A DNA stretch of 64,000 bases from contig CM042091.1 of NCBI GenBank assembly GCA_023512835.1, forward strand, positions 42,298,107-42,362,106. Direction: 5' to 3'. Source of the stretch: Taxillus chinensis. Its lineage: Eukaryota > Streptophyta > Magnoliopsida > Santalales > Loranthaceae. Position 1 is the first letter of the stretch; the number at the start of each line of letters is the position of its first letter. Shown piece after piece: positions 10,787-22,690 of the stretch. The position numbers and the translations under genes are program-made. The notes under the pieces were generated by a model that was not told where the DNA came from, did not search any database, and was given only the letters and a program-made list of their open reading frames with translations.

Positions 10787-11752
10787 TTAGCTAATGGCTG
10801 CAAGTTCCACCTTCCGACTTAGTGCATCGGCCACCACATTATTTGTGTCCGGTTTGTACTCGAGCACAAAGTCGAATTCCGCTAGGAGTCCTTGCCACCG
10901 TGCTTGCTTTGGAGTTAAGTTCCTTTGAGTTAGGAAATAACTCGTAGCAATATTGTCCGTCTTCACCACGAACTTGGACCCTAGCAAGTAATGCCTCCAC
11001 ACCCGAAGGCAATGCATAACTGCCGTCATCTCCTTTTCATGCACCGCGTACCTCCGTTCGGTGCCATTAAGTTTCTGGCTTTCATATGCTACAGGATGCC
11101 CCTCCTGCATTAAAACTCCACCGATGGCAAAGTTTGAAACATCCGTGTGAACTTCATAAGGCTTCGTATGGTCCGGCAGTGCCATCACCGGTTCGTTTGT
11201 CACGGCTTGCTTCAACTTCTCAAATGCCTCTCGGCAAGCATCATCCCACACCCAAGTCTTGTTCTTCTTTAATAGTTCCGTCAAGGGTGCAGCAATGTGG
11301 GAATAGCCGCGGATGAATCTTCTATAGTATTTAACCAAGCCAATGAAGGAACGCATCTCAGGGACTTTCTTAGGCGTCTCCCATTCCTTGATGGCTAACA
11401 CTTTCTTGTTATCCATCTTTAACTTGCCGCCGCCAATAATGTGACCCAAGAAGGGCACCTCCTTCTTTGCAAAGTCACATTTCTCCTTCTTCACGAAAAG
11501 TTGGTTCTCCCTTAAGATTTGGAAAACCCGTCGTAGGTGTGTCTTGTGCTCCTCCAAGGTTTTGCTGTAGACGACAATGTCATCAAGGTACACCATGACA
11601 AATCTATCCAAGTATGGTTGGAAGATCCGGTTCATCAACGTACAAAATGTGGCAGGGGCATTTGTGAGGCCAAAGGGCATCACCAAGAACTCGTAAGAGC
11701 CATATCTTGTGACACACGCCGTATTTGCCTCATCACCTTCGGCTATCTGCAC
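10787..11752 (-). pseudogene. Gypsy-D reverse transcriptase and RNase H
   Basis: A 321-residue open segment. RT palm motifs are [13 protein letters not shown] and the catalytic VYLDDIVVYSKT, followed by FLGHIIGGG and MRSFIGLVKYYRRFI (connection). The RNase H part includes the first catalytic Asp in YEVHTDVSNFAIGGVLMQEG, then YAVHEKEMTAVMHCLRVWRHYL, FVVKTDN and NVVADALSR. It overlaps the upstream reading frame in another frame near 11740, where SGYWQVRI is interrupted by a shift. The open length suggests recent decay; the shift could also be an assembly error. Confidence 0.88.
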
Positions 11753-13046
11753 TTGGCCAATATCCCGACCGCAAGTCTAGCTTTGAGAACCATCTCGCAG
11801 CACCAAGTTGATCAAACAGGTCGGATATGAGTGGGATGGGGTAGCTGTTCTTCACTGTAATTTTGTTTAGCGCCCTATAGTCAATGCATAGCCGCATTGA
11901 CCCGTCGTGCTTCTTTTGGAACAACACCGGTGCTCCAAATGGCGCTTTGATTGGCCAAATGAACCCGGCATCCAACAAGTCATTCAATTGTTTCCGAAGT
12001 TCCTCCAACTCCGGTGGTGCCATCCGATAGGGCACCGCAGTAGTAGGCCTTGCACCGGCCTCTAACTCGATCTTGTGGTCCACCTCCTGCTTCGGCGGAA
12101 GTTGTTTGGGGAGTTCAGGTCGCATAACGTCCTCAAACTCTTCAAGGACCGTCTTCACTTTGGTTGGGGGCTCCTCCCCAACACTTGGACATTCTTCCTT
12201 CACCATGGCAATGAAGATTGGCTCCCGTCGCCTAACTCCTTTGGACAGTTGGAGCGCCGAAAGAGACTTTGCCTTGAGCTCTTCCTCCCTCATTACCTTC
12301 ACCATGCACGCCTTTCCCTCGTCCATGATACACATTGTGTTGGTGCTCGAAATTGGAATTGCCCGCACGTAGTCAACGAACTCCATCCCCAGCACCATGG
12401 GATAATCATCCATCGACACTACGGAGAGATTCACCTTGCCTCTCCACTCGCCAATACTTAGCTCGACACCTCGAGCCACGCCATGGATTGGACTGGCATT
12501 GGAGTTCACCGCCTTCAGCCAGCCCTTCTCTTCCTTGTAGACTATCCCCAGTCTACGAGCTTCTTCGACCTTGATGAAGTTATTGGTCGCACCCGTGTCC
12601 ACCAAGGCCTTAGTTTCAAGGTTGTTAGCCTTAGCGAGCACGTACATGCGCCCCTTCTGTCGTCCGGATGGTGGCACCTCCACCTTCGCCTTGATTGCAT
12701 TCAGGAGTTGCAAGAAACCAAGTCGTGGATCCCTCGCATCCCTGCCTTCGTCTTCATCTTCATTGATCATCGCGGAGAGCTTGGAGCGCTTCGGGCACTC
12801 AAACACCTTGTGAGGGTCTTCACAAAGGAAACAGAAGATCCTTGGCTTCTCCCCGTCCTTGGAACTATTCGCGAAATGTTTTGGGCGAAAGTCCTTAGAT
12901 GGTTGGAAGGGTCTCCCTTTTCCTTCACTTCGGTTGTCTCCCCCACGTTTCTCCTTGTGGAACCTGTTCGCCTTGGAAGTCGATAAAGAACTGGTAGTTT
13001 TCTCTGACTTCTTGTATTCAATGAGTGATTCGACCACCGCCATGGC
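11733..13046 (-). pseudogene. Gypsy-D gag C-terminus, protease and RT N-terminus
   Basis: This starts right of the gypsy-B insertion with [14 protein letters not shown] zinc-knuckle-like [13 protein letters not shown] lies at about 12835-12797 (CX2CX3HX4C, one residue short of the usual spacing). The aspartic protease motif [12 protein letters not shown] is near 12610-12570. The RT start follows: [56 protein letters not shown]. The frame then shifts near 11750. Upstream of 13047 the same frame is open into gypsy-B LTR sequence, which is not part of this gene. The same segment in gypsy-C keeps the knuckle spacing, so that spacing is a family trait. Confidence 0.88.
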
Positions 13047-13051
13047 CGACG

Positions 13052-14706
13052 TGTAATGACCCGTGTTTTGGGTAGAACAAGCTGGAACGAAGATGAACAA
13101 TACCTTGGGCGAACGCTTGGGTCGAAAGGTGGAAGACCCGAAGATTTGGGTCGTAGGGTCGAAGACCGATGGTCGAAGTTCGAAGGTTTGAGGGTCGAAA
13201 GTTAGATCTTCGAGATAGATCTTCGAGGCCGCGTTTCCAGCTAATCTTTGAAGGAGTGTTTCTACAAGTCTTCGTGGCTTGGTTGTTAGAGAGTGTAATG
13301 AGCTCAAGTGGGAGCGTGTAGAGGCTGCGTGTGACAATGACCATGTTCGGATTGTGGGTATTTTGTCCTGTGTGGAAGCGGAGTGGTTAGTTCATGTTTT
13401 ATTTATCAAAACTACGTCGTTTTGATGGTGTGTTTCATTTATCAAAACTACGTCGTTTTGATGGTGTGTTTCATTTATCAAAACTACGTCGTTTTGATGG
13501 TGGGATTTCATTTATCAAAACTACGTCGTTTTGATGGTGGGATTTCATTTATCAAAACTACGTCGTTTTGATAAGTGAGGTCTATATAAAGAGGAGCTCT
13601 CTTTATTTTAGGTTTAGGGTTTTTGTTGTCGGCCGCCGCGCCGTCACGAGAGAGAGAGAGAGGGAGATTGAGAGAGAGGGCTCCAGTTCATGGTCATCGT
13701 TGTCATTCCCGTGGTTGGACGGCATTAAGCGTGGAGGCAAGAGCGTGGAGGATCTTTGAGGTAGGGGTTCGTCTTTCCTGGTATGTTCCGGGGTTAGGCC
13801 CTGTGGATATTTTGTAAAGTTTCCATTGTTATTGCTATAATACTTATATGTAAATTCATATAGGTGTGATCTCCTATATGAATGTTGGCCTTCAATGGCG
13901 ATTTTGGTGTGTTTCTAGTGTTCGTGTGATGCATGAAAAGTGTTCGATAAAATGCCTGTGTGACATGCCTGCTACATGTTTGAGAAAATGCCTGTGCGGC
14001 CGGGTTTATGAGTCTGGTGAATTTATGCACACGAATTGCTTGGTTTTATACCTGTGAGGCTTTGCATGCTAAGTGTTCGATGTTATGTCTGTGTGACTAA
14101 GTGTGGCTATGTGTCTTGTGTTCTTGGAACCCGGTGGTCGTGGAAGCCCGGGATCGTTCTTGGAACCCGGAAGCGGGTGTTCTTGGAAGCCCGGGGTGTT
14201 TACGTGTTTATGTACCAGCCCGTGTATGATTGTATTTGTTGTTATAGCCGGTAATTATATCTGGTAGAATAATTGTAGGACGACACGAGACTTGTACACA
14301 AGGCATGTAGATATTAGGTGCATGGGATGGGTTGGGGAGACATGATCCCTACTGAGTCGTGGTTGCTCACCCCTCCTACCATGTTGTTTTCTTTACAGGA
14401 ACCTACAAGGCGTTAGGTGGGAACACCAAGGTGGAAGTCCTCCTTGTGGCTTGCTCATCATTATTTTGGGTTGTCTTGCTTTTCTTTTTGTAACTTTGTA
14501 ACCCCAGTGGGGGAGATTGTAATGTGGAGTTCAATGTAATAAAAGTGTGTTTTGAACGTATTTGCTATGTTTGGACTCAATAAATATAAGGTTGTTCTCT
14601 GAATATAAAATGTGAGGTGTATGTTGTATTCTAACCCCTCTATCCAACTTAGGTAAAGGGAGGGTCACGTTCCGGTCTCCTCGGGTTGGAAATCCGAGGC
14701 GGGACA
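13052..14706 (+). repeat. Gypsy-B 5' LTR
   Basis: A 1655-bp LTR from TGTAATGACCCGTG to GAGGCGGGACA. It carries five tandem palindromes (13405-13572), a TATA box TATATAAA (13583-13590), a GA-rich leader (about 13646-13680) and a possible splice donor GAG|GTAGGG at about 13758-13766. The 3' LTR differs by the palindrome count, several substitutions and small indels. Confidence 0.92.
13405..13590 (+). promoter_or_regulatory. Five tandem palindromes upstream of the LTR TATA box
   Basis: Five copies of a perfect inverted repeat (arms ATCAAAAC/GTTTTGAT, centre TACGTC) at 36-37-bp spacing, ending 10 bp before TATATAAA. The centre holds an ACGT core of the kind bound by bZIP factors. The position next to the TATA box suggests an LTR enhancer; no factor is proven. 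The 3' LTR has four copies (20495-20627). Confidence 0.7.
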
Positions 14707-14709
14707 ATA

Positions 14710-14725
14710 TGGTATCAGAGCATGG
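14710..14725 (+). promoter_or_regulatory. Gypsy-B primer-binding site
   Basis: TGGTATCAGAGCATGG begins 3 bases after the LTR end. The first 12 bases match the 3' end of plant initiator tRNA-Met. Confidence 0.88.
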
Positions 14726-15115
14726 TCTAGTTGGCCTAGGGTAGTGGGCGGACTTGGTTATCTTGAGTCCTTTGGAGGAGCCTGGAGGGATGTGCCTGAT
14801 CAACATGGTCCTCTTGGAGCCTCTAAGGTGTACTTGGGGTAGTCCAGTCTTGTGGTAGGATTTGCATGCATTGGCATTAGGGCACTAGTTGCATTTCTTG
14901 TGAATGTATGCTAAACCGTGGATAAGATCATATAATTAAGTGAAATGTGCAACTCGATTTGTTTAACAATGTGTACTGAATCGTGCAATGTGATTGATGC
15001 AATGTATGTGTGTAATGTCATGTGATAGTGGAATTGATCGCCGGGGTAGAGGTAGTGACGCGATAGATTATAGAATTTGTTTTGACGTTTGTGCTTCTTA
15101 CTTCGTGTAGTAAGA

Positions 15116-16385
15116 ATGCCGCCGAGGAGAGTGACACGTGCGTCCGGGGCGATGGCCGATGAGTCATCTGCCCATGAGGGTCCGGGTGCGGGACCGTCCG
15201 TTGGAGGGCATGCGTTGTTGCCCGGCACGGCTACAAGAAGGCATCCGGCTGGAGGTACGAGAGCTACGGGAGGGACTCCGGCGGGACGTTCGGGAGGAGG
15301 TGCGCCGTGAGATGGCGGCACGGCAGGTGGTGCCACCACCACCACCTGGGAGAGCGCCTCGTGAGCGTGAAGTTTCTCCGCGTGGTATACCGACTCGTGC
15401 GAGAGGATGATGTGGTGACACGGTTCCGGAAGGAACAACCTCCGCGATTTAAAGGGGGGGAGGACCCGGTGTTAGGCGAGCACCGGCCGAGGCGGATCGA
15501 GCATGTGTTTTCCTTTCTCCTACCCCGGGAGGAGGATAAGGTGAGACCGCCATTCGGCGCCTGGAAGGGGATGCTCTGGAGTGGTGGTTGAGTGTCGCGG
15601 GGAGCCGTGCGGTGCGGTTCATGCTTTGGGAGGAGTTTCTACGCCTCTTCCATGATGAGTTCTTCCCGGAATCTTTGAGATGGTAGAAGAGAGAGGAATT
15701 TGGCAGCCTGAAGCAAGGATCAAAGACGGTGCCCGAGTATGAGCGGGAGTTCCGGAGTCCGAGTAGGTTTGCCCCCGAGACAGGTGGCAAAGGAGGACCT
15801 GAAGGCCCACAAGTTCACTGGGGTCTTAGGCCAGCCCTTAGGGAGAGGGTGGCGATTCTACGTTTGAGGACATATCTTGAGGTCATTGAGACAAGACGTA
15901 TAGGCGAGAGGGAGCCGGAGGATGGGAGGCAGGTCCATTAGGGTCGTCGATTGCAAGGTGGGTCCGAACGCGATTCGGGGTCCAAGAGGCCTAAGACCGA
16001 GGAGAGAGATAGCGCTTCCTTCGCGGCAGGGGACAGACATTGGTGAACCCAGGGAGGTCTAGCTTTGGCGGTGGCGAGCAGGCGGTCCGGCAGGAGGTCT
16101 CCCCGGCGGTTGTTCCTCTTGTGGGGAGCAAGGCCACTTGAGGAAGGAGTGTCCAAAGAGGGACCGGAAATGCCATTGTTGTGGACGAGAGGGCCATCTC
16201 GAGCCGGGTTTGCCGGAGTGGCAACAGGGGAGTTGGAGGCATGACATCCGGACAAGGAGTGATGCCGGTTTCCGTGCACCAGCGAGAGAGACCGGCTCGT
16301 CGGTGGCCGGCTAGTCGAGCAGGATCGAATCGGACCCGACCTCGGGGGAGGCCGGAGCGGCAGCAGACCGAAGCCGGAGGCGGCC
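15116..16385 (+). pseudogene. Gypsy-B gag, frameshifted
   Basis: Starts at ATG 15116 (MPPRRVTRASGAMADE). It then jumps frame near 15200, 15390, 15480 and 15590. A retrotransposon-gag capsid segment is still recognisable at about 15430-15760 (QPPRFKGGEDPVLGEH, RRIEHVFSFLLPREEDKVR, LWEEFLRLFHDEFFPESL). Two zinc knuckles sit at 16111-16210. The first is intact, CSSCGEQGHLRKEC (CX2CX4HX4C). The second, CHCCGREGHLEPG, has Gly where the last Cys is expected. In this family gag binds the RNA and forms the particle; this copy cannot encode a full protein. Confidence 0.8.
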
Positions 16386-16976
16386 TTGGCGGGAAGCGCC
16401 CAGCCGAGTGAGCCGACCGGTGGCACGGGCCAAGGGAGGGTGTTTGCGCTGGAGGCGACGTACCCGGAGGAGGCCGAACTACCACCCCCACCAGCCGAGG
16501 GTGGAGCAGGACCATCGGTGGTTAGAGGTACCCTTTTGATCTCCCGTACATTAGCTTCTGTTCTTTTCGATACGGGTGCATCGTGTTCGTTTGTTCTTGA
16601 GCTTGTGATAGATAGCTTGGGGTTAGCTTGTGTGGAGGCAGCGAAACCCCAAGTTGTTGAGTCTCCAGATGGGGGGGTATGATTGAGGTGTGGCGTGTTT
16701 GCCGTGGATCGTGTGTTAACCATAGGAGAGGTGGAGCCGCGTTTTGACTTGCATGTGATGCCTTTGCGTACGTTTGACCTGATCTTGGGTATGGATTGGC
16801 TTATGGCTTTCCAGGCCAAGATAGATCGTTATCGGCGGCGGGTATCCTTCGTGACACCCGCAGGGACCTCTTGCACCCTGCGGGGGGAGTGGGACCGTGA
16901 GGCGAGTCGGGCCGGGCCGGTGTTGGACCAGGTGGGGTGCCATTACCCACAGGTTGGCGGTCCCGACCTTTGCTGA
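16386..16976 (+). pseudogene. Gypsy-B aspartic protease region
   Basis: Contains the retropepsin motif VLFDTGASCSFV at about 16555-16595, the flap-side segment FDLHVMPLRTFDLILGMDWL (about 16740-16800) and an upstream ALEATYPEEAELPPPP linker. A stop at 16680 (after SPDGGV) splits it into two open pieces in the same frame. The protease frees gag, RT and integrase from the polyprotein. Confidence 0.8.
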
Positions 16977-18350
16977 GGAGGGGAAGGTGGAAAAGAGGGT
17001 GTGGCCCGCTGTTGTGGACCAATTTCAGGGATGTTTTTCCTGAAGTGTTGAGGAGTTTGCCACCTAAGAGGAGTGTGGAGTTCACCATTGAGTTGGTGCC
17101 GGGGACGGGTCCGATTTCCCAAGTAGCGTATCGTATGGGGCCAGGTGAGTTGAGGGAACTTCAGAGGCAAATCGAGGAGTTGGTGGGCCAGGGGTATATC
17201 GGACCGAGTACTTCACCTTGGGGTGCTCCGATGCTCTTTGCTAAGAAGGCCGATGGCACACTTCATCTCTGCATCGACTACGGGAAGTCGAATTCGTGGA
17301 TCGTGAAGAACAAGTACCCGTTGCCTCGGATAGATGACCTGTTTGACCAATTGAGTGGAGCCCAAGTGGTTTTCCAAAATAGATTTACGGTCGGGGTATC
17401 ATCGGTTGAGGGTTAGGGAGGGAGACATCCCTAAGACGGCCTTTCGGTGCAGGTATGGGCACTACGAGTGGATAGTGATGCCTTTTGGGCTCACTAATGC
17501 GCCGGCAGTATTCATGCATTTGATGAACCAAGTCTTTGCCCCATACTTAGACTCGTTCGTGGTGGTGTTTATCGACGATATATTGGTGTATTCCAAGACC
17601 GAGAAGGAGCATGTGGAGCACTTGGCAACAGTGTTGCAAACCTTGAGGGACCAGCAATGTTTACTAAGTTTAGCAAGTGTGAGTTTTGGCTGCAGGAGGT
17701 TCACTTTCTTGGCCACGTGGTGTCACCGAGGGAGTTAGGGTGGACCCAGCCAAGATTGAGGCGGTATCATCATGGGAGAGGCCAACCAATGTTTTCGAGA
17801 TTCGTAGCTTTCTTGGTTTGGCGCTATTATCGCCGTTTTGTAGAGGGGTTCTCCCGTTTGGCGGCTCCTATGACGGCGTTGACTAGGAAAGGAGTGAAAT
17901 TTGAGTGGACAGACAAGTGCCAGGCGGGCGTTTGAGACTCTCAAAACCCGTTTGACCACCGCACCTGTGTTGAGGTTGCCTAGGGAGGATATTCCGTATG
18001 AGGTATACCTGGCGTCCAGGGTTGGTTTGGGGTGTGTGCTTATGCGAGGAGCACGGTGTGGTCGCTTATGGGTCGAGGCAGTGAAGCCTCATGAGCAGAA
18101 TTATCCTACTCATGACCTTGAGTTAGCGGCCGTCATCTTCGCCCTGAAGAGTTGGCAGCACTACCTCTTGGGGGGAAAAGTTTGTGGTGTTCTCGGATCA
18201 CAAGAGCCTTCAGACATATTTACTCGAAGGACTTGAATTTGAGGCAAAGGAGATGGGTGGAGTATTTGCGGACCTTTGACTTTACTCTTGCCTATACCTC
18301 GGGCAAGGGTAATGTTGTAGGCGACGCGTTGAGCAGGAGAGGGAAAGCCG
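16937..18350 (+). pseudogene. Gypsy-B reverse transcriptase and RNase H
   Basis: RT begins with [17 protein letters not shown] (about 17020), then [27 protein letters not shown] (the usual Arg is missing), [36 protein letters not shown] and the catalytic [17 protein letters not shown] at about 17565-17610. The connection region reads FLGHVVSPR and [19 protein letters not shown]. RNase H includes KPHEQNYPTHDLELAAVIFA, LKSWQHYLLG and NVVGDALSRR (about 18310-18340). Frame shifts are visible near 17400, 17660, 17740, 17935 and 18180. Confidence 0.85.
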
Positions 18351-18366
18351 AGGTGGCCGTGAGAGA

Positions 18367-19893
18367 GTGGAAGCCGATGGAGCGATTGGCGATGTTGCGG
18401 CTGCGGCACCTGTCGTTCGTGATGGTGGGACAATCCCGAGTCCTTTGGTGGTTGTGCCTGAGTTGTACCAGCGCGTCCGGGAGGGACACCTGGGTGACAT
18501 CGAGTGTGAGGTTCTCCGTGCCCGTATTGAGGCCGGGGAGCTATCTGAGGACTGGACAGAGGGTCCTGAGCATGAGTTGTCGTTTCAGGGGCGGTTGGTC
18601 GTAGCTTCTTCCCTCAAGGATGAGGTGATGAGGGAGTTTCACCAATCTAGAGTTGCTGTGCATCCAGGGGGCACGAAGATGTACCATGCGCTTCGAGGAC
18701 ATTTTTGGTGGCCTGGGATGAAACGCGATGTGGCTGCCTTTGTTTCGCGGTGCCTCACGTGTCGCAGGTGAAGGCGAACATCGGCGGCCGGCGGGCATGT
18801 TACGGCCGTTGCCCATAGCGGAGTGGAAGTGGGACCACATCGCGATGGACTTTAGGATCGGTCTTCCACCCACCACCGGGAGGAAGGATATGATTTGGGT
18901 GATTGTGGATCGACTCACAAAGTCGGCCCATTTCCTTGCTGTTCGCGAGCGGGACTCCATTGGGACCTTGAGTCAGCTATACATGAACGAGATTGTGAGA
19001 CTGCATGGAGTACCATCATCGGTTGTCTCGACCGGGATTCGCGGTTCACTTCCCGTTTCTGGACAGGTTTGCGGCGGCTATGGGGACCAAGCTTCACTTG
19101 AGTACAGCCTTTCACCCCGAGACCGACGGCCAGGACAGAGAGGACGAATCGGATGTTGGAGGACATGTTACGGGCCTGTGTGTTAGATTTTGGGGGTTCG
19201 TGGGCAACTCACCTTCCTTTGGTGGAGTTTGCCTACAATAACGGTTATCAGGCATCCATTGGGATGGCTCCTTTTGAGGCGTTGTATGGGCGGCCGTGTC
19301 GATCACCTTTGTGTTGGACCGAGGTGGGGGAGACGGCTCTCTTGGGACCGCAGTTGGTTCAAGAGGCTACCGAGAAGGTTAAGTTGATTCGTCGGCATTT
19401 GTTATCCGCTCGAGTCGGCGAAATCTTATGCGGATCAGCGGCGGCGACCTTTGGAGTTTTCTGTTGGTGATCATGTGTTCCTTCGTGTCTCTCCACGTCG
19501 TGGACATCGACGGTTTGGGCGAGGTTCCAAGCTATCTCCGCGGTTTAATGGTCCTTTTGAGATTCGGATCGTGTGGGGCTGTGGCCTACCGGTTAGCGTT
19601 ACCACCGCGGGCCGAGTCGAGTGCACAACGTGTTTCACGTGTCCCGGTTGAGGAAGTATCACCCCGACCCCACTCATGTCATCGATTGGGGGACATTGGA
19701 CATTGAGGATGACATGTCCGTTGTTGAGGCTCCTATTCGTATCCTAGATCGGCGAGAGAAGCTTTTGCGTGATCGTGTTATTCCTTTGGTTCGCGTGCTG
19801 TGGCAGCACCGTGGCATTGAGGAGGAGACATGGGAACGTGAGTCCGCGATGCGTGAGCAACACCCAAAGTTGTTCGAGGACGAACAATCTTAA
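18367..19893 (+). pseudogene. Gypsy-B integrase and chromodomain
   Basis: The zinc-binding domain is at about 18630-18770 (FHQSRVAVHPGGTKMYHALR, FVSRCLTCRR). The catalytic core begins WKWDHIAMDFRIGLPPTTGR (first Asp), with DRDSRFTSRFW for the second Asp and FHPETDGQ near 19110. The third acidic segment is frame-broken. The C-terminal part has VPVEEVSPRPH or, in the neighbouring frame, MHNVFHVSRLRKYHPDP. It ends in a chromodomain (APIRILDRREKLLRDRVIPL, ETWERESAMREQHPKLF) that stops at 19893. At least four frame changes. A chromodomain directly at the polyprotein end is a Tekay/Del-type layout. Confidence 0.85.
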
Positions 19894-20141
19894 GGGGGGG
19901 AGGTGGCTGTAGTGATGTGTTTTTTTTGTGGTTCATGCTTTGGTGTATTTGTATTTCTACTTGTAAACTGGTATTTTTATTGAGATGTGTTTTGAGATTG
20001 CAAAATGTGTTTGAGATGTCCTGTTATGTTGTGTGATCCATCTGGGCGTTGTGGCTCGCTGTCTTGCAAATGGGCCGCATGTGTTTGTTTTCCTTGCATG
20101 TTGTTTCTTTTCGAGGACGAAAAGTCTTAAGGGGGAGAGGA
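19870..20141 (+). promoter_or_regulatory. Two hairpin-polypurine modules before the gypsy-B 3' LTR
   Basis: Module 1: TTGTTCG-AGGA-CGAACAA (19870-19887), then TCTTAAGGGGGGGAGG at the end of the integrase frame. Module 2: CTTTTCG-AGGA-CGAAAAG (20107-20124), then TCTTAAGGGGGAGAGGA directly against the LTR. Each has a perfect 7-bp stem with loop AGGA. Module 2 supplies the polypurine tract in use, where plus-strand DNA synthesis starts. The LARD has the same two-module layout. Confidence 0.8.
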
Positions 20142-21749
20142 TGTAATGACCCGTGTTTTGGGTAGAACAAGCTGGAACGAAGATGAACAATACCTTGGGC
20201 GAACGCTTGGGTCGAAAGGTGGAAGACCCGAAGATTTGGGTCGTAGGGTCGAAGACCGATGGTCGAAGTTCGAAGGTTTGAGGGTCGAAAGTTAGATCTT
20301 CGAGATAGATCTTCGAGGCCGCGTTTCCAGCTAATCTTCGAAGGAGTGTTTCTATGAGTCTTTGTGGCTTGGTTGTTAGAGAGTGTAATGAGCTCAAGTG
20401 GGAGCGTGTAGAGGCTGCATGTGACAATGACCATGTTCGGATTGTGGGTATTTTGTCCTGTGTGGAAGCGGAGTGGTTAGTTTATGTTTCATTTATCAAA
20501 ACTACGTCGTTTTGATGGTGGGATTTCATTTATCAAAACTACGTCGTTTTGATGGTGGGATTTCATTTATCAAAACTACGTCGTTTTGATGGTGGGATTT
20601 CATTTATCAAAACTACGTCGTTTTGATAAGTGAGGTCTATATAAAGAGGAGCTCTCTTTATTTTAGGTTTAGGGTTTTTGTTGTCGGCCGCCGTAGCCGT
20701 CACGAGAGAGAGAGAGAGGGAGATTGAGAGAGAGGGCTCCGGTTCGTGGGTCGTCGTTGTCATTCCCGTGGTTGGACGGCATTAAGCGTGGAGGCAAGAG
20801 CGTGGAGGATCTTTGAGGTAGGGGTTCTGTCTTTCCTGGTATGTTCCGGGGTTAGGCCCTGTGGATATTTTGTAAAGTTTCCATTGTTATTGCTATAATA
20901 CTTATATGTAAATTCATATAGGTGTGATCTCCTATATGAATGTTGGCCTTCAATGGCGATTTTGGTGTGTTTCTAGTGTTCGTGTGATGCATGAAAAGTG
21001 TTCGATAAAATGCCTGTGTGACATGCCTGCTACATGTTTGAGAAAATGCCTGTGCGGCTGGGTTTATGAGTCCGTGAATTTATGCACACGAATTGCTTGG
21101 TTTTATACCTGTGAGGCTTTGCATGCTAAGTGTTCGATGTTATGTCTGTGTGACTAAGTGTGGCTATGTGTCTTGTGTTCTTGGAACCCGGTGGTCTGTG
21201 GAAGCCCGGGACTGTTCTTGGAACCCGGTGGTCGTGGAAGCCTGGGAGTGTTTATGTACCAGCCCGTGTATGATTGTATTTGTTTGTTATAGCCGGTAAT
21301 TATATCTGGTAGAATAATTGTAGCACGACACGACACTTGTACACAAGGCATATAGATATTAGGTGCATGGGATGGGTTGGGGAGACATGATCCCTACTGA
21401 GCTGTGGTTGCTCACCCCTCCTACCATGTTGTTTTCTTTACAAGAACCTACGGGCGTTAGGTGGGAACACCAAGGTGGAAGTCCTCCTTGTGGCTTGCTC
21501 ATCATTATTTTGGGTTGTGCTGCTTTTCTTTTTGTAACTTTGTAACCCCAGTGGGGAGATTGTAATGTGGAGTTCAATGTAATAAAAGTGTGTTTTGAAC
21601 GTATTTGCTATGTTTGGACTCAATAAATATAAGGTTGTTCTCTGAATATAAAATGTGAGGTGTATGTTGTATTCTAACCCCTCTATCCAACTTGGGTAAA
21701 GGGAGGGTCACGTTCCGGTCTCCTCGGGTTGGAAATCCGGGGCGTGACA
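20142..21749 (+). repeat. Gypsy-B 3' LTR
   Basis: A 1608-bp LTR, TGTAATGACCCG to GGGGCGTGACA. It carries four palindrome copies (20495-20627) against five in the 5' LTR, with a TATA box at 20638-20645. Other differences from the 5' LTR are scattered substitutions and small indels near 20690, 20740, 21080 and 21200-21250. Confidence 0.92.
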
Positions 21750-21754
21750 CGACG

Positions 21755-22622
21755 CCAGGTCCTGCACATTTCTCCGCTGCAGCTCCAGCTTCGCCCATTG
21801 TTGCAATCCGTCCATGAAGGAAAATAATGAATCCTTCGCGGACATGTCCGGGATCTCCAAGATGAGCTCTAAAAACTCACGGACGTACTCCCGCACCGTG
21901 CCTTTATGGGTAAGGCGCCGAAGTTTCGCCCGGGACTCGTCCTCCGCGTTCTGGGGATAGAACTGGGCCTTGATCTCCCGCTTGAAATCCGCCCAATTAT
22001 TGATAATACATAGGCCGCACTCTTTGTCGGCATATCGTTGCCTCCACCACACCATAGCCGAATCGACTAAGTATAGTGGAGCGGTCTTCACCTTCTTTGC
22101 CTCGTTGACAATGTTCAAGGCATCGAAGTACTGCTCCATGGTCTAGAGGAAGTTGTCTAACTCCCTCGCATTCCTTGACCCAGCATAGGTCTTAGGTTTC
22201 GGCATGTCAATTTTGGAGCTGGACTGGCCGCCAACGCCACCTTGGGTGACCGCCATCTTACAGAGAGACCAATCCGCCTTGATCTCTTTGATTTCCTCTT
22301 GCATCGCCAGGATTTGGGACGTGAGAGTGTTCTTTAGGCCGCCGAACCGAGAGTTCATGCCATCCATGACGGAGTTGACAAGCCCTTGCATCCTCCCAAA
22401 GCTTTCCTCACCCTCTGAGTCCAGCTTTTCGATGCTTTCAGTGTGCTCCTCGACCACCTCCATCTGTTCGGCTAACGCCAACTCCAATTTGGCTAGCCGA
22501 CTCTCCAGCGGACAAGTTTCCCTCGAAACGGACTTATCTCTCCTCCGTTCCTTAGTGTGGTGCTCCTTGTCGCGGCCTTCGTGGTCGCCACCACTAATGA
22601 CAACAGATCCTCCGTTTGTCAT
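21755..22622 (-). pseudogene. Gypsy-D gag N-terminal part
   Basis: Starts at ATG 22622 (MTNGGSVVISGGDHEGRDKE), by comparison with gypsy-C. A charged coiled-coil region follows (LAKLELALAEQMEVVEEH), then KTYAGSRNARELDNFL and the Retrotrans_gag capsid segment (APLYLVDSAMVWWRQRYADK, WADFKREIKAQFYPQNA, LRRLTHKGTVREYVREF, LEIPDMSAKDSLFSFMDGL). A TAG at 22143-22145 splits it between DNFL and TMEQYF; TGG to TAG would explain that stop. It ends at the gypsy-B insertion (QRRNVQDLA) and continues at 13046. Confidence 0.88.
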
Positions 22623-22690
22623 TTTTACACCGTCTCGAAGTTTTGATTGTTCCACCGAACTTTAGCACTGAACTGTGCTCTGATACCACT

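Larger units (their letters stand above)
13052..21749 (+). mobile_element. Gypsy-B, Tekay/Del-like chromovirus
   Basis: A complete plus-strand Ty3/gypsy element (8698 bp) in gypsy-D gag, with TSD CGACG at 13047-13051 and 21750-21754. The 5' LTR is 13052-14706, PBS at 14710, gag-pol 15116-19893, and the 3' LTR 20142-21749. The gene order, the chromodomain that ends the polyprotein (RREKLLRDRVIPLVRVLWQH) and the hairpin-polypurine end suggest the Tekay/Del lineage of chromoviruses. The coding region has many frameshifts. It is the youngest layer of the nest. Confidence 0.9.

Noticed and set aside
12075..12986. Long plus-strand frames across gypsy-D pol, and similar minus-strand frames across gypsy-C
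   Set aside because: They are antisense shadows of the gag-pol frames and carry no domain of their own.
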